This document shows positions 26,520 through 34,292 of a DNA stretch of 64,000 bases, in pieces. How positions within the stretch are numbered: position 1 is the stretch's first letter; every line of letters begins with the position of its first letter. A program made the position numbers and the translations under genes. Below the pieces are notes generated by a model. It was not told where the DNA came from and did no database searches. It saw only the letters and a list, made by a program, of their open reading frames with translations. The stretch comes from Streptomyces canus (GTDB taxonomy: Bacteria > Actinomycetota > Actinomycetes > Streptomycetales > Streptomycetaceae). The DNA is taken from assembly GCF_001514145.1 (NCBI RefSeq), contig NZ_KQ948672.1, positions 1 through 64,000 of the forward strand, written 5' to 3'.

Positions 26520-27991
26520 GCCGTGCCCTCCCGCTCACTCGTGTCCGCCGCAGCGGAGGCCTTGGAACCGGCCGTCGCACGAGCCGTCGTACCGGCCGTC
26601 GTGCGGGCCTTCCAGAAGTAGTTGTGCACGCCGCCCGCGGTGTGCAGCCGCCGGAAGACCGGCTCGACCCGTACACCCACGTCGAGTTCATCGGCCACCG
26701 TGTCGGCGATCTCCAGCGTGCAGCGCCCGCCGCCGTCGAAGTCGACCACCGCGTCGATCAGCGGGGGCGAGGGCGAGTGGGCGAGCCGGTCGACGGTGTA
26801 CGTCGCCACCGTGCCGGTCGTCCCGGCCAGCGGCACGGCCGCCATCGCGTCCACCGCGCCGCAGTCCTTGCACACCCGGGCGGGCGGCAGGTGGACGAAG
26901 CCGCAGCTCTCGCAGCGGCTTCCGGTGAACCCGAACTTCCACCCCTCCCCGCGTGCCGACGGCGGTCCTGCCGGCCGGTCCGGCTCGGGCCTGCGCGGCG
27001 GCTCCCGCTCCAGCCACCCGCGCCAGGTCAGATACGTCGGGTACGGAACGGGCCGGCCCTCGGCGAGTTGCCGGGCGAGGGAGTCGTGTTGCCTGGCCGA
27101 GGGGAGGCGGTCGGTGGTCCGCAGCAGGAGGGCGTCGCAGCCGTCGGCGGCGGAGAGCAGCAGGATGGTCTCGTCGGCGCCGGCGCGGTCGAGGACATCG
27201 GCCAGGGCGAGCCCGGCGTCGGCCGCCCCGGAATACCCGAGGGGTGAGCCGCTCGCCGACAGGCGTGCGGGGAAGACCTTGGGGGCGCGCTTGCGGACGG
27301 CCGCGTTCGGCGAGACGAGCAGCACATGGTCGGGCTGTCCGGTGCCGGCGGCTTTCAGAGCGCGCTGTGCGGTGTCCTCGATCAGCGGCAGGTAGCGTTC
27401 CAGGCCGAACCGTTCCTCCCACTGCTCGCCGGACGGGCTCCCCGGGGTGCGCCAGCGGTCGAGGAACTCGGCGGTGGCAGAGGTGTGGGCGAGGATCTCG
27501 GCGACCGCCGCGTCCGCCGCGCCGAAGAGGAAGGCCGCCGCGCCGTCTCCCCCGTCCCGCTCGTCGGCCGAGCCGGGGCGCCCGGTGCGGACGTCGGACA
27601 GTACGGCGAGACCGCCGTCGAGCCCGGCGGAGCGCAGCGCGGCGATCCCGGAGCGCGCGGAGCCTGCCAGGTCCGCCGCGAAGGTGTCGCGCGGCAGGCC
27701 GAGTGCGGCGTGCAGGGCGCAGGCGTTGGTCTTGTCGAGGTAGGCGGGAGAGGTGGTCGCGAAGTACAGCGACGACGGTGCCGGCGGGGCGGGCCGCAGG
27801 CGGCGGGCGGCTTCGACGCCCATGGTGGTGCTGTCCTCGTCGAAGGAGGCGGCGACGCGGGCGCCGCGGCCCGCGCGGACACCGAGGGCGGTGCCCAGTT
27901 CGTCGCGCATGACGCGGTGCCGGGGAAGGTAGGTGGCGTAGGAGACGATGCCGTAGGGGCTGCGGGTCAGAGTGGTCGTCATGGTGGTCAC
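26516..27991 (-). CDS. HMG-CoA-synthase-like domain fused to zinc-ribbon OB-fold (DUF35)
   Basis: A 491-residue fusion. Residues 10-300 have the HMG-CoA synthase/thiolase fold (YATYLPRHRV, DEDSTTMGVEAARRL, GYSGAADAGLALADVLD). Residues about 350-455 form a DUF35 protein: zinc ribbon Cys360, Cys363, Cys374, Cys377, then an OB fold with GTVATYTVDRL. By alignment with archaeal synthases, the catalytic Cys falls on Ala112 (DLAGSARSG) and the His on Val226 (LVSPN), so the synthase half looks inactive. GTG 27991 overlaps the thiolase stop (GTGA) behind GAGG; ATG 27982 is an alternative. The tail is low-complexity. Confidence 0.8.
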   Translation of the reverse strand: MTTMTTTLTRSPYGIVSYATYLPRHRVMRDELGTALGVRAGRGARVAASFDEDSTTMGVEAARRLRPAPPAPSSLYFATTSPAYLDKTNACALHAALGLPRDTFAADLAGSARSGIAALRSAGLDGGLAVLSDVRTGRPGSADERDGGDGAAAFLFGAADAAVAEILAHTSATAEFLDRWRTPGSPSGEQWEERFGLERYLPLIEDTAQRALKAAGTGQPDHVLLVSPNAAVRKRAPKVFPARLSASGSPLGYSGAADAGLALADVLDRAGADETILLLSAADGCDALLLRTTDRLPSARQHDSLARQLAEGRPVPYPTYLTWRGWLEREPPRRPEPDRPAGPPSARGEGWKFGFTGSRCESCGFVHLPPARVCKDCGAVDAMAAVPLAGTTGTVATYTVDRLAHSPSPPLIDAVVDFDGGGRCTLEIADTVADELDVGVRVEPVFRRLHTAGGVHNYFWKARTTAGTTARATAGSKASAAADTSEREGTA

Positions 27992-29205
27992 GCCGCCTCG
28001 AAGATCGCGGCCATGCCCTGGCCGCCGCCGATGCACATGGTCTCGAGGGCGTACCGGCCGCCGCGGCGCCGCAGTTCGTGCAGCATGGTGGCGAGGACGC
28101 GTACCCCGGTGGCGGCGATGGGGTGGCCGAGTGAGATGCCGGAGCCGTTGACGTTGAGCCGGTCGTCGTCCTCGTCGTACTTGAATCCCCATTCCTTCAC
28201 GACGGCGAGCACCTGGCAGGCGAACGCCTCGTTCAGCTCGACGAGGTCGAGGTCGTCGAAGCCCAGCCCGGTCCGGGCGAACAGTTTGGCGACCGCCGGC
28301 ACCGGGCCGATGCCCATGACCGAGGGCTCGCAGCCGGCGGCCGCCCAGCCGCGCAGGAAACCCATGGGTTCCAGGCCGAGTTCGCCGAGTTTGTCCTCGG
28401 CGACCACGAGACAGGCCGCGGCGGCGTCGTTCTGCTGGCTGGAGTTGCCCGCGGTGACGGTTCCGCCGGGCGTCAACGGACGGAGTCCGGCGAGGATCTC
28501 TTCGGTGGTGCCGGGGCGGATGCCCTCGTCCCGGTGGCACGACAGGGGGTCACCGGGTCGTCGGCGAGGGAGGTCGACCGGCACGATCTCGTCGGCGAAG
28601 CGTCCGGCGTCCCGGGCTTCGGCGGCCCGCCGGTGACTGCTGGCCGCGTACGCGTCGGCCTCCTCGCGGGTGATGGCGTAGCGCTCGGCGAGGTTCTCGG
28701 CCGTCTCGATCATTCCGCTGATCGGGCCGAACCGCTCCTGCGGCTGCGACCGTTCCCGGCCCCGGTCGAGGCGGTCGTAGAGCTGTACGGTGCCGGAGCG
28801 GCTGCCCCAGCGGACGTCCGGGGAGTAGTGCTCGATGTTGCTCATGCTCTCCGCGCCGCCCGCCAGGACCACGTCGGCGGCTCCGGTCTGGACCGTCATC
28901 GCGGCGGTGACCACGGCCTGGAGTCCGCCGCCGCAGCGCCGGTCGAGCTGGAAGCCGGGCACCTCGACCGGCAGACCGGCCCGGAGGGCGGCCCAGCGGC
29001 CGATGCACGGGGCCTCGGAGTTGGCGTACGACTGGGCGAAGACGACATCGTCGATACGGTGCGGGTCGACACCGGAGCGCTCGACCACGGCCTTGATGAC
29101 GGTGGCGGCCAGGTCGTGCGCGGGTACGGGGCGCAGGGTGCCGCCGAAGGTGCCGACGGGGGTGCGCAGCGGTGTGACGATCGCGGCGCGGCGCAGGGCT
29201 GTCAT
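27988..29205 (-). CDS. Acetyl-CoA acetyltransferase (thiolase)
   Basis: A 405-residue type I thiolase with the full catalytic set: Cys in LDRRCGGGLQAV, His in GHPIAATGVR and Cys in MCIGGGQGM. It should cleave a 3-ketoacyl-CoA. Its ATG overlaps the CoA-transferase stop (ATGA, 29202-29205), and its stop overlaps the next gene, so it is translated in a chain with the HMG-CoA-synthase-like fusion and the Ltp-type protein. Confidence 0.93.
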   Translation of the reverse strand: MTALRRAAIVTPLRTPVGTFGGTLRPVPAHDLAATVIKAVVERSGVDPHRIDDVVFAQSYANSEAPCIGRWAALRAGLPVEVPGFQLDRRCGGGLQAVVTAAMTVQTGAADVVLAGGAESMSNIEHYSPDVRWGSRSGTVQLYDRLDRGRERSQPQERFGPISGMIETAENLAERYAITREEADAYAASSHRRAAEARDAGRFADEIVPVDLPRRRPGDPLSCHRDEGIRPGTTEEILAGLRPLTPGGTVTAGNSSQQNDAAAACLVVAEDKLGELGLEPMGFLRGWAAAGCEPSVMGIGPVPAVAKLFARTGLGFDDLDLVELNEAFACQVLAVVKEWGFKYDEDDDRLNVNGSGISLGHPIAATGVRVLATMLHELRRRGGRYALETMCIGGGQGMAAIFEAA

Positions 29206-30464
29206 GCCGGGGCTCCTTGCTCTTCGAGCGCGGCTTCGAGCGCCGCTCGGTGGTCGGGGTGGGCGATGGCGAGCATGCGTTCACGGCGTACGCTCAGCGG
29301 CTGTCCGCGCAGGTCGGCGACGCCGTACTCGGTGACGAAGAGTCCCGCGTCGCTGCGGGAGGTGCTGACCGGGCCGGACAGCCGGGCCACGATGCGGCTG
29401 GCGGTACCGGCGGTGGAGGGCAGGGCGATGACGGGCAGGCCGCCCGGTGACTGGGCGGCTCCGCGCAGGAAGTCGCCGGCGCCGCCGACCGCACCGACGT
29501 AACTCCCCCTGGCCAGCTCGGAGTTGACCTGGCCGGTGAGGTCCACCTCGATGGCCGAGTTGATCGCGACCAGCCGGTGCTGGGCGGCCAGCGTCCGCGG
29601 GTCGTGGGTGTAGGCGGTGTCACGCAACTGGATCGCGGGGTTGCGGTGGGCGTAGCGGAACAGCCGCCGGGTACCCATCAGCAGGCCGCCGACCGAGCGG
29701 CCACGGTCGAGCGTCTTGCGGGCGCCCGTCACCACTCCCGTCTCGATCAGGTCCATGGCCGCGTCGTTGATCAGGCCGGAGTGGATGCCCAGGTCACGGC
29801 GGTCCGTCAGCAGCCCGAGCACGGCCTCCGGAAGCCCGCCGACGCCGAACTGGAGCGTGACCCCGTCCTCCACCAGGCCGGCCACCCGGGCCGCCACCTG
29901 TGCGGTGACGCCGTCGGACGCGGCGGGCCGGACCTCGGCGGGCAGGCGGGACGTGTGGATCACGACGTCGAGGTCGGCGGCACCCAGTGTGCGGGAGCCA
30001 CAGGTCTGCGGGACCTGGTCGTTGACCTCGGCGATCACCACCCGCGCGGTGTGCAGGGCCGCGCTCAGGTAGTCGTCGGCCAGCCCCGGGCTGTGGCGGC
30101 CGTGCTCGTCCGCCGGAGGGAGCTGGAGAAGCACCACGTCGGCGCGGACGGAGCCCGTGGTGAGCAGACCGGGGAGGCTGGAATAGGGGGCGGGGAGCAC
30201 GTCGAGCTTCCCCGCCCGGTGCAGGGCCCGGTTGCCGCCGCTGCCGGTGTAGGAGACGAAGGAGACCATGTCCGCGTGGTCCGGCCGCACGGTGTCGGTG
30301 GCCGGGATCCCGAGGAAGCATCTGAAGGGCCCGATCCCGGCGCGCTGACGCATCAGCCGCTCGGTCAGGGTCAGCGGCTCGGCGCACGCCTGGCCCCAGG
30401 CAACGGTGTCGCCCGCCCGGACGTACCGGCACAGGTCGAGTTCGTCGGGTGCGATGACATCCAT
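29202..30464 (-). CDS. Acetyl-CoA hydrolase/transferase (4-hydroxybutyrate CoA-transferase-like)
   Basis: A 420-residue Cat1/AbfT-type CoA-transferase. INSAIEVDLTGQVNSE carries the glutamate that forms the CoA thioester, GGAGDFLRGA is the glycine-rich loop, and EYGVADLRGQPLSVR with AIAHPDHRA ends the protein. It would move CoA between a pathway acid and acetyl-CoA or another donor. ATG 30464 is chosen from the family N-terminus; longer readings are unlike the family. It lies 11 bases after a small conserved gene of the Rieske oxygenase set. Confidence 0.9.
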   Translation of the reverse strand: MDVIAPDELDLCRYVRAGDTVAWGQACAEPLTLTERLMRQRAGIGPFRCFLGIPATDTVRPDHADMVSFVSYTGSGGNRALHRAGKLDVLPAPYSSLPGLLTTGSVRADVVLLQLPPADEHGRHSPGLADDYLSAALHTARVVIAEVNDQVPQTCGSRTLGAADLDVVIHTSRLPAEVRPAASDGVTAQVAARVAGLVEDGVTLQFGVGGLPEAVLGLLTDRRDLGIHSGLINDAAMDLIETGVVTGARKTLDRGRSVGGLLMGTRRLFRYAHRNPAIQLRDTAYTHDPRTLAAQHRLVAINSAIEVDLTGQVNSELARGSYVGAVGGAGDFLRGAAQSPGGLPVIALPSTAGTASRIVARLSGPVSTSRSDAGLFVTEYGVADLRGQPLSVRRERMLAIAHPDHRAALEAALEEQGAPA

Positions 30465-30475
30465 GTGCCGGCCCG

Positions 30476-30697
30476 TCAGCTGCCGGCGTCTTCGCGCCAG
30501 CGGTCCGCCGAGGGGTCGAGCAGCCTGGACAGGTGTCCGTCGGGGAGCCACACCAGGGCTTCCAGTTCGAGCGCGTCCAGGTGTCTGACCCGCCCGGTGC
30601 GCCGGTCCTCCAGCCGGAGCCGGGGACCGTTGGCGGTGGTGTCCACGCTCACCGCGACCTCGGCGAACTCGCTGCCCACGATCTCGTTCCCGTTCAT
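30476..30697 (-). CDS. Small protein linked to Rieske oxygenase
   Basis: A 73-residue acidic protein starting MNGNEIVG, with a GAGGG site eight bases upstream. It has two predicted strands (EVAVSVDTT and LRLEDRRTG) and an LDALELEALVWL helix; no cofactor motif or cysteine is present. Comparable small proteins sit beside ring-hydroxylating dioxygenase subunit genes in actinobacteria and are sometimes labelled dihydrodiol dehydrogenase, but nothing here supports an enzyme. Function unknown; perhaps an assembly or accessory protein of the oxygenase. Confidence 0.65.
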   Translation of the reverse strand: MNGNEIVGSEFAEVAVSVDTTANGPRLRLEDRRTGRVRHLDALELEALVWLPDGHLSRLLDPSADRWREDAGS

Positions 30698-30708
30698 CGG
30701 TGCCGCCC

Positions 30709-31233
30709 TCAGATCAGGAAGGACAGGGTGGGCAGCGCACGGTCGTGGTCGACCAGGACGACCTTCTTGTACGCCAGCCGCAGCCGCCCCTCGACGAGAC
30801 GCAGCCGGTACGTGGTACGCCCGGCCCATATCTCCTTGCCGCGCTCGCGGGACTCGACCAGCACGAAGTTGGCGCCGACGGTCAGGTCTCCGGGCACCCG
30901 GCCCGGACCGGCGGCGTCGTCGTCGTCGAGGATCTCCACGTTGGAGACGATCCGGCGCAGGTGGGAGGGCGGTGACTGGGCGTACCGCTTGCCGGTCCTG
31001 AGCTGCCCCAGCCGGGTGGCGATACGACTGCGGTTGTCGCTGATCACCGACATCTGCTGTACGGGGTCACCGTCCGGGGCGCCGGCGGGCACCCAGTAGA
31101 GGGCGTCGTCGGTCCACAGCGCCTCCCACGCGTCGTAGTCGTGCTCGTCCGCGTAACGGGCCTCGCGGTACAGGAACTGCTCCACCTGGCGCAGGTCGAG
31201 GGCGGTGTCGTCGGTGGTGGCCGGTGCGGTCAC
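30709..31233 (-). CDS. Ring-hydroxylating oxygenase beta subunit
   Basis: A 174-residue NTF2-fold protein of the aromatic-ring-hydroxylating dioxygenase beta family: VEQFLYREARYADEHDYDAW, WTDDALYWVP, ISDNRSRIATRLGQLRTG and a C-terminal AYKKVVLVDHD are typical. It has no redox centre and is structural, forming an alpha3beta3 hexamer with the alpha subunit. The GTG start at 31233 lies three bases after the alpha-subunit stop. Confidence 0.92.
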   Translation of the reverse strand: MTAPATTDDTALDLRQVEQFLYREARYADEHDYDAWEALWTDDALYWVPAGAPDGDPVQQMSVISDNRSRIATRLGQLRTGKRYAQSPPSHLRRIVSNVEILDDDDAAGPGRVPGDLTVGANFVLVESRERGKEIWAGRTTYRLRLVEGRLRLAYKKVVLVDHDRALPTLSFLI

Positions 31234-31236
31234 TTC

Positions 31237-32517
31237 TCAAGCCTCCATCAGGTTCCGGTAGTGCGACCAGAAGCCCCGCATGCCCGTCTCGTCGGTCGCG
31301 GTGCCGATACGGAAGCCGTTGTCGTCGGTGCGTTCCCGGTCCACTCCGCGCCGGATATCGACCCATTCCGGCTCGCGCAGGGCGACGCCGCGCTGGTTGC
31401 GCTCGTACATCTCGGTGTCGTCGGCGAGCAGCATCCCGGCCGGCCCGGCCGAGCCGACACACTGCGACACCATGCGCCGGTTGAGTTCGGGGGCGCCCTT
31501 GAGCTGGATGGCGGTGGCGTGCTGGACGCACTCGCCGGCCGCCAGCGGCTGGATGACGAAGAGCTGGATCTCGGCGATGAAGAGGTTGGGGAAGATCATC
31601 ACGTGCGGGGACCCCTCGACGAGGATCTCCTCGGCGGCGGGGCCGTGGAGTTCCCTCATGCGCGCCACGTACTGGGGCACCCGGTCCTCGGTGGTGCCGA
31701 ACCAGCGCATCGGCTCGCCGAAGCGGCGGAACTCCGGGCGCAGGTCGTTCTCGCTGTGGCCGCCGCCCAGGTCGCGGGTCACGGCCGTGGAGTTGTCGCT
31801 GTACAGGGCGCCGATCGGGCTGCCGGTGACGCTGAAGATGGAGCCGTGCACGAACTGCGGGTGGTAGCCGTCCGTCTCGTTCTCCGCGAGGAGCTTCCAG
31901 TTGGCGCGCGTGCGGTGCTTGAGCCAGCCGGCGGTGAGTTCGACCTCGCCCTCCGGGGAGAGCCGTGCGAGCCGGTCCAGTTCTCCGGCGGCGGCGCCGA
32001 GGTGTTCGGTGAGCGTCGGGCCGTCGGATGCGAAGCTGCCGAAGACGAAGCCCTGGTAAGAGGCGACCCTGGGGAGCCGGCCGAGGCCGAGGGCGAGCTT
32101 GCCCTTGCCGCCGTAGCCCTTGTTGTAGGGGTAGCCCAGCAGGTCGCCGTTGTTGCGGTAGGTCCAGCCGTGGTAGGGGCAGCGGAAGGAGTTGGAGTTG
32201 CCGCTCGGCGCGTCGCACACCAGGTTGCCGCGGTGGGCGCAGCGGTTGAGCAGCAGGTGCACCTCGCCGTCGCGGTCCCGGGTCATGACGACGTCCTGCG
32301 GACCGATGTTCTTGCGTACGTAGTCGCCCGGTCGGCGTACCTCGCTCTCATGCCCGACATAGACCCAGGTGCGGTACCAGATGCGCTCCAGTTCCTCGGC
32401 GAAGACCTCCGGATCGGTGTAGAGCGATCCGTGCACCCTGGTCGGCTGGATCAGCCGTGCGTACTTGTCCGCCTTGTCCGTCTGCTGGTGTGCCGTCTCC
32501 GGCAGCGTGGCCGTCAT
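31237..32517 (-). CDS. Rieske non-heme iron oxygenase alpha subunit
   Basis: A 426-residue oxygenase large subunit. The Rieske cluster ligands are Cys93 and His95 (CAHRG) and Cys113 and His116 (CPYHGW). The mononuclear iron site has Asp216, His219 and His224 in ENETDGYHPQFVH. It would dihydroxylate or monohydroxylate a ring with two electrons and O2. ATG 32517 overlaps the ligase stop (ATGA). No reductase is adjacent; the ferredoxin pair at 19192-20618 is the nearest source. The preceding CoA ligase raises the possibility of a CoA-thioester or acid substrate. Confidence 0.93.
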   Translation of the reverse strand: MTATLPETAHQQTDKADKYARLIQPTRVHGSLYTDPEVFAEELERIWYRTWVYVGHESEVRRPGDYVRKNIGPQDVVMTRDRDGEVHLLLNRCAHRGNLVCDAPSGNSNSFRCPYHGWTYRNNGDLLGYPYNKGYGGKGKLALGLGRLPRVASYQGFVFGSFASDGPTLTEHLGAAAGELDRLARLSPEGEVELTAGWLKHRTRANWKLLAENETDGYHPQFVHGSIFSVTGSPIGALYSDNSTAVTRDLGGGHSENDLRPEFRRFGEPMRWFGTTEDRVPQYVARMRELHGPAAEEILVEGSPHVMIFPNLFIAEIQLFVIQPLAAGECVQHATAIQLKGAPELNRRMVSQCVGSAGPAGMLLADDTEMYERNQRGVALREPEWVDIRRGVDRERTDDNGFRIGTATDETGMRGFWSHYRNLMEA

Positions 32518-34217
32518 GCTTCGCCATCCTCGATTCGCTTCTGGGCGTACTGCGCCAGCCGGAACTTCTGCACCTTGCCGGTGGGGGTGGTGGGCAGTTC
32601 GGCGGCGTCCAGGAACAGCACGTGCTTGGGGACCTTGAACCGCGCGAGCCGCCGCTTGCACAGCGCGACGACATCCGCGGCGGAGAGGTCCGCGCCGGGA
32701 GCACGGACCACACAGGCGCAGCCGGCGTCGCCCCACCGTTCGTCGGGCACGCCCACCAGGTAGACCTGGCTGATCGCGGGGTGGGCGGTGAGCAGGTCCT
32801 CGATCTCCTTGGGCATGACCAGTTCGCCGCCGCTCTTGTACAACTCCTTGGTACGGCCGGTGAGTTCGAGGTAGCCGTCGTCCCGGACCCGGCCCAGGTC
32901 GCCGGAGTGCACCCAGCCGTCCCGCAGGGCCTTCGCGGTCTCCTCGGGCTTTTTCCAGAAGCCCCGCATGTGCGTCGGGCCCCGGGAGACCAGTTCGCCC
33001 TCGGCTCCGGGAGGAAGGTCCTCACCGGTGAGCGGGTCGATCGCCTTGTACGTGGCGAGCGTGCCGTCGGGCAGTCCGGCCGGACCGGCCGGCTTGGGTC
33101 TGCCGACGGTGCCGGCGTGCCGCTCCAGCGGATCTTCGGGAAGGGTCAACGTCATCGCGCCGCCGCACTCGGTCATGCCGTATCCCGTGGTGATCTCCTC
33201 CACGCCGAGTTCCGCACGCACCCGCTCCCAGAGCCAGACAGGGGCCGGGGCCGCGGCGGACAGCAGCGCGGTGAGCGAGGAGAGGTCGTGGTCCACGCGT
33301 GTGGGGTGTTCCAGCAGGGCCACGGTCATCGTGGGAACGCAGAGGATGTCGGTGGCGCGGTGCCGCTGGATCCCGGCGAGGTAACGGACCGGGTCGAAGG
33401 CGGTCTGCGGGACGATCGCGCCGCCGACCGTCATCGCGGCGAGCATCCCCTCGACGTAGCCGAACATGTGGTAACAGGGCAGCGAGAACAGAATCCTCCG
33501 GCCGTCCTGGAATGCCCTGGTCAAGGCCGAGGCGTAGGCGGTCCGCAGCACGGAGTCATGGGTGACGAGGACACCCTTGGGCGAGCCGGTGGTGCCGGAG
33601 GTGTAGAGCAGGTCCCCGATCTCGTCCGGCCGGGCCGCTCCGCCGGGGCACTCCCCTCGGTGGCGGTCACCCAATTCCGCGAGCGAGTCCACGGTCGGCA
33701 CGCCGTCGCGCGGCTCGCTGCCTTCGGTGGGCAGCAGGACGACCTGCCGCAGGTGAGGCAGCGTGGTCGCCGCGCCGGTGTCCCAGCCGGGTGCGACGGC
33801 GTCGAGCATGGTCTGGTAGTCGAGGTCGCCGAACGCGGTCATGGAGATCAGGACGGAGCACTCGGACTGGGCCAGGACGTAGGCCAGTTCCTCCTGCCGG
33901 TAGAGGTAGTTGAACGGGATCGCCACGGCACCGGTCCGGGCGACGGCGAACTTCAGCGGGGCGAACTCCAGGAAGTTCGCCATCAGCAGCCCCACCCGGT
34001 CGCCGGGGCGCACACCGAGCGCGGCAAGACCGTCCGCGAGGCGGGCGGCCCACTCGGCCGTCTCGGCATAGCCGATGGTCCGCTCGTCCGTGATGACGAA
34101 GGGGCGGTCTCCGTACCGCGCGGCACAGTGGTCGAGCCAGTCGTCGAGGGTGCGTGGGGTCCAGCGCGGGAACCGGGCACTCAGGTGCTCGCGGCGCCGC
34201 TCGATTTCCGATGTCAC
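32514..34217 (-). CDS. Acyl-CoA synthetase (AMP-forming)
   Basis: A 567-residue ANL ligase with P-loop LLYTSGTTGSPKGVL, the TGYGMTECGGAMT A5 region, HSGDLGRVRDDGYLELTGR and C-terminal PTTPTGKVQKFRL with the catalytic lysine. It resembles the long-chain / cyclohexanecarboxylate-type ligases. It is the first gene of the eight-gene unit with the Rieske oxygenase, thiolases and CoA-transferase, 16 bases from the island operator, so it probably activates the acid that unit degrades. Confidence 0.92.
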   Translation of the reverse strand: MTSEIERRREHLSARFPRWTPRTLDDWLDHCAARYGDRPFVITDERTIGYAETAEWAARLADGLAALGVRPGDRVGLLMANFLEFAPLKFAVARTGAVAIPFNYLYRQEELAYVLAQSECSVLISMTAFGDLDYQTMLDAVAPGWDTGAATTLPHLRQVVLLPTEGSEPRDGVPTVDSLAELGDRHRGECPGGAARPDEIGDLLYTSGTTGSPKGVLVTHDSVLRTAYASALTRAFQDGRRILFSLPCYHMFGYVEGMLAAMTVGGAIVPQTAFDPVRYLAGIQRHRATDILCVPTMTVALLEHPTRVDHDLSSLTALLSAAAPAPVWLWERVRAELGVEEITTGYGMTECGGAMTLTLPEDPLERHAGTVGRPKPAGPAGLPDGTLATYKAIDPLTGEDLPPGAEGELVSRGPTHMRGFWKKPEETAKALRDGWVHSGDLGRVRDDGYLELTGRTKELYKSGGELVMPKEIEDLLTAHPAISQVYLVGVPDERWGDAGCACVVRAPGADLSAADVVALCKRRLARFKVPKHVLFLDAAELPTTPTGKVQKFRLAQYAQKRIEDGEA

Positions 34218-34232
34218 GAAACACCTCCTTTT

Positions 34233-34248
34233 TCTAATTGATGTTAGA
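34233..34248 (-). promoter_or_regulatory. Island operator before Rieske operon
   Basis: TCTAATTGATGTTAGA matches the inverted repeat at 11 of 12 positions. It lies between the ligase start (34217) and the stop of the next ligase gene (34293), so it marks the promoter of the eight-gene Rieske/thiolase unit that reads leftward. Confidence 0.7.
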
Positions 34249-34292
34249 TTAAATGACGAGAGCAGAGATAGGCAACCACCGGTTCACGGGAC

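Noticed and set aside
30476..32517. A classical aromatic catabolism operon
   Set aside because: No ring-cleavage dioxygenase, no hydrolase or decarboxylase of a meta/ortho pathway; the neighbours are acyl-CoA enzymes.
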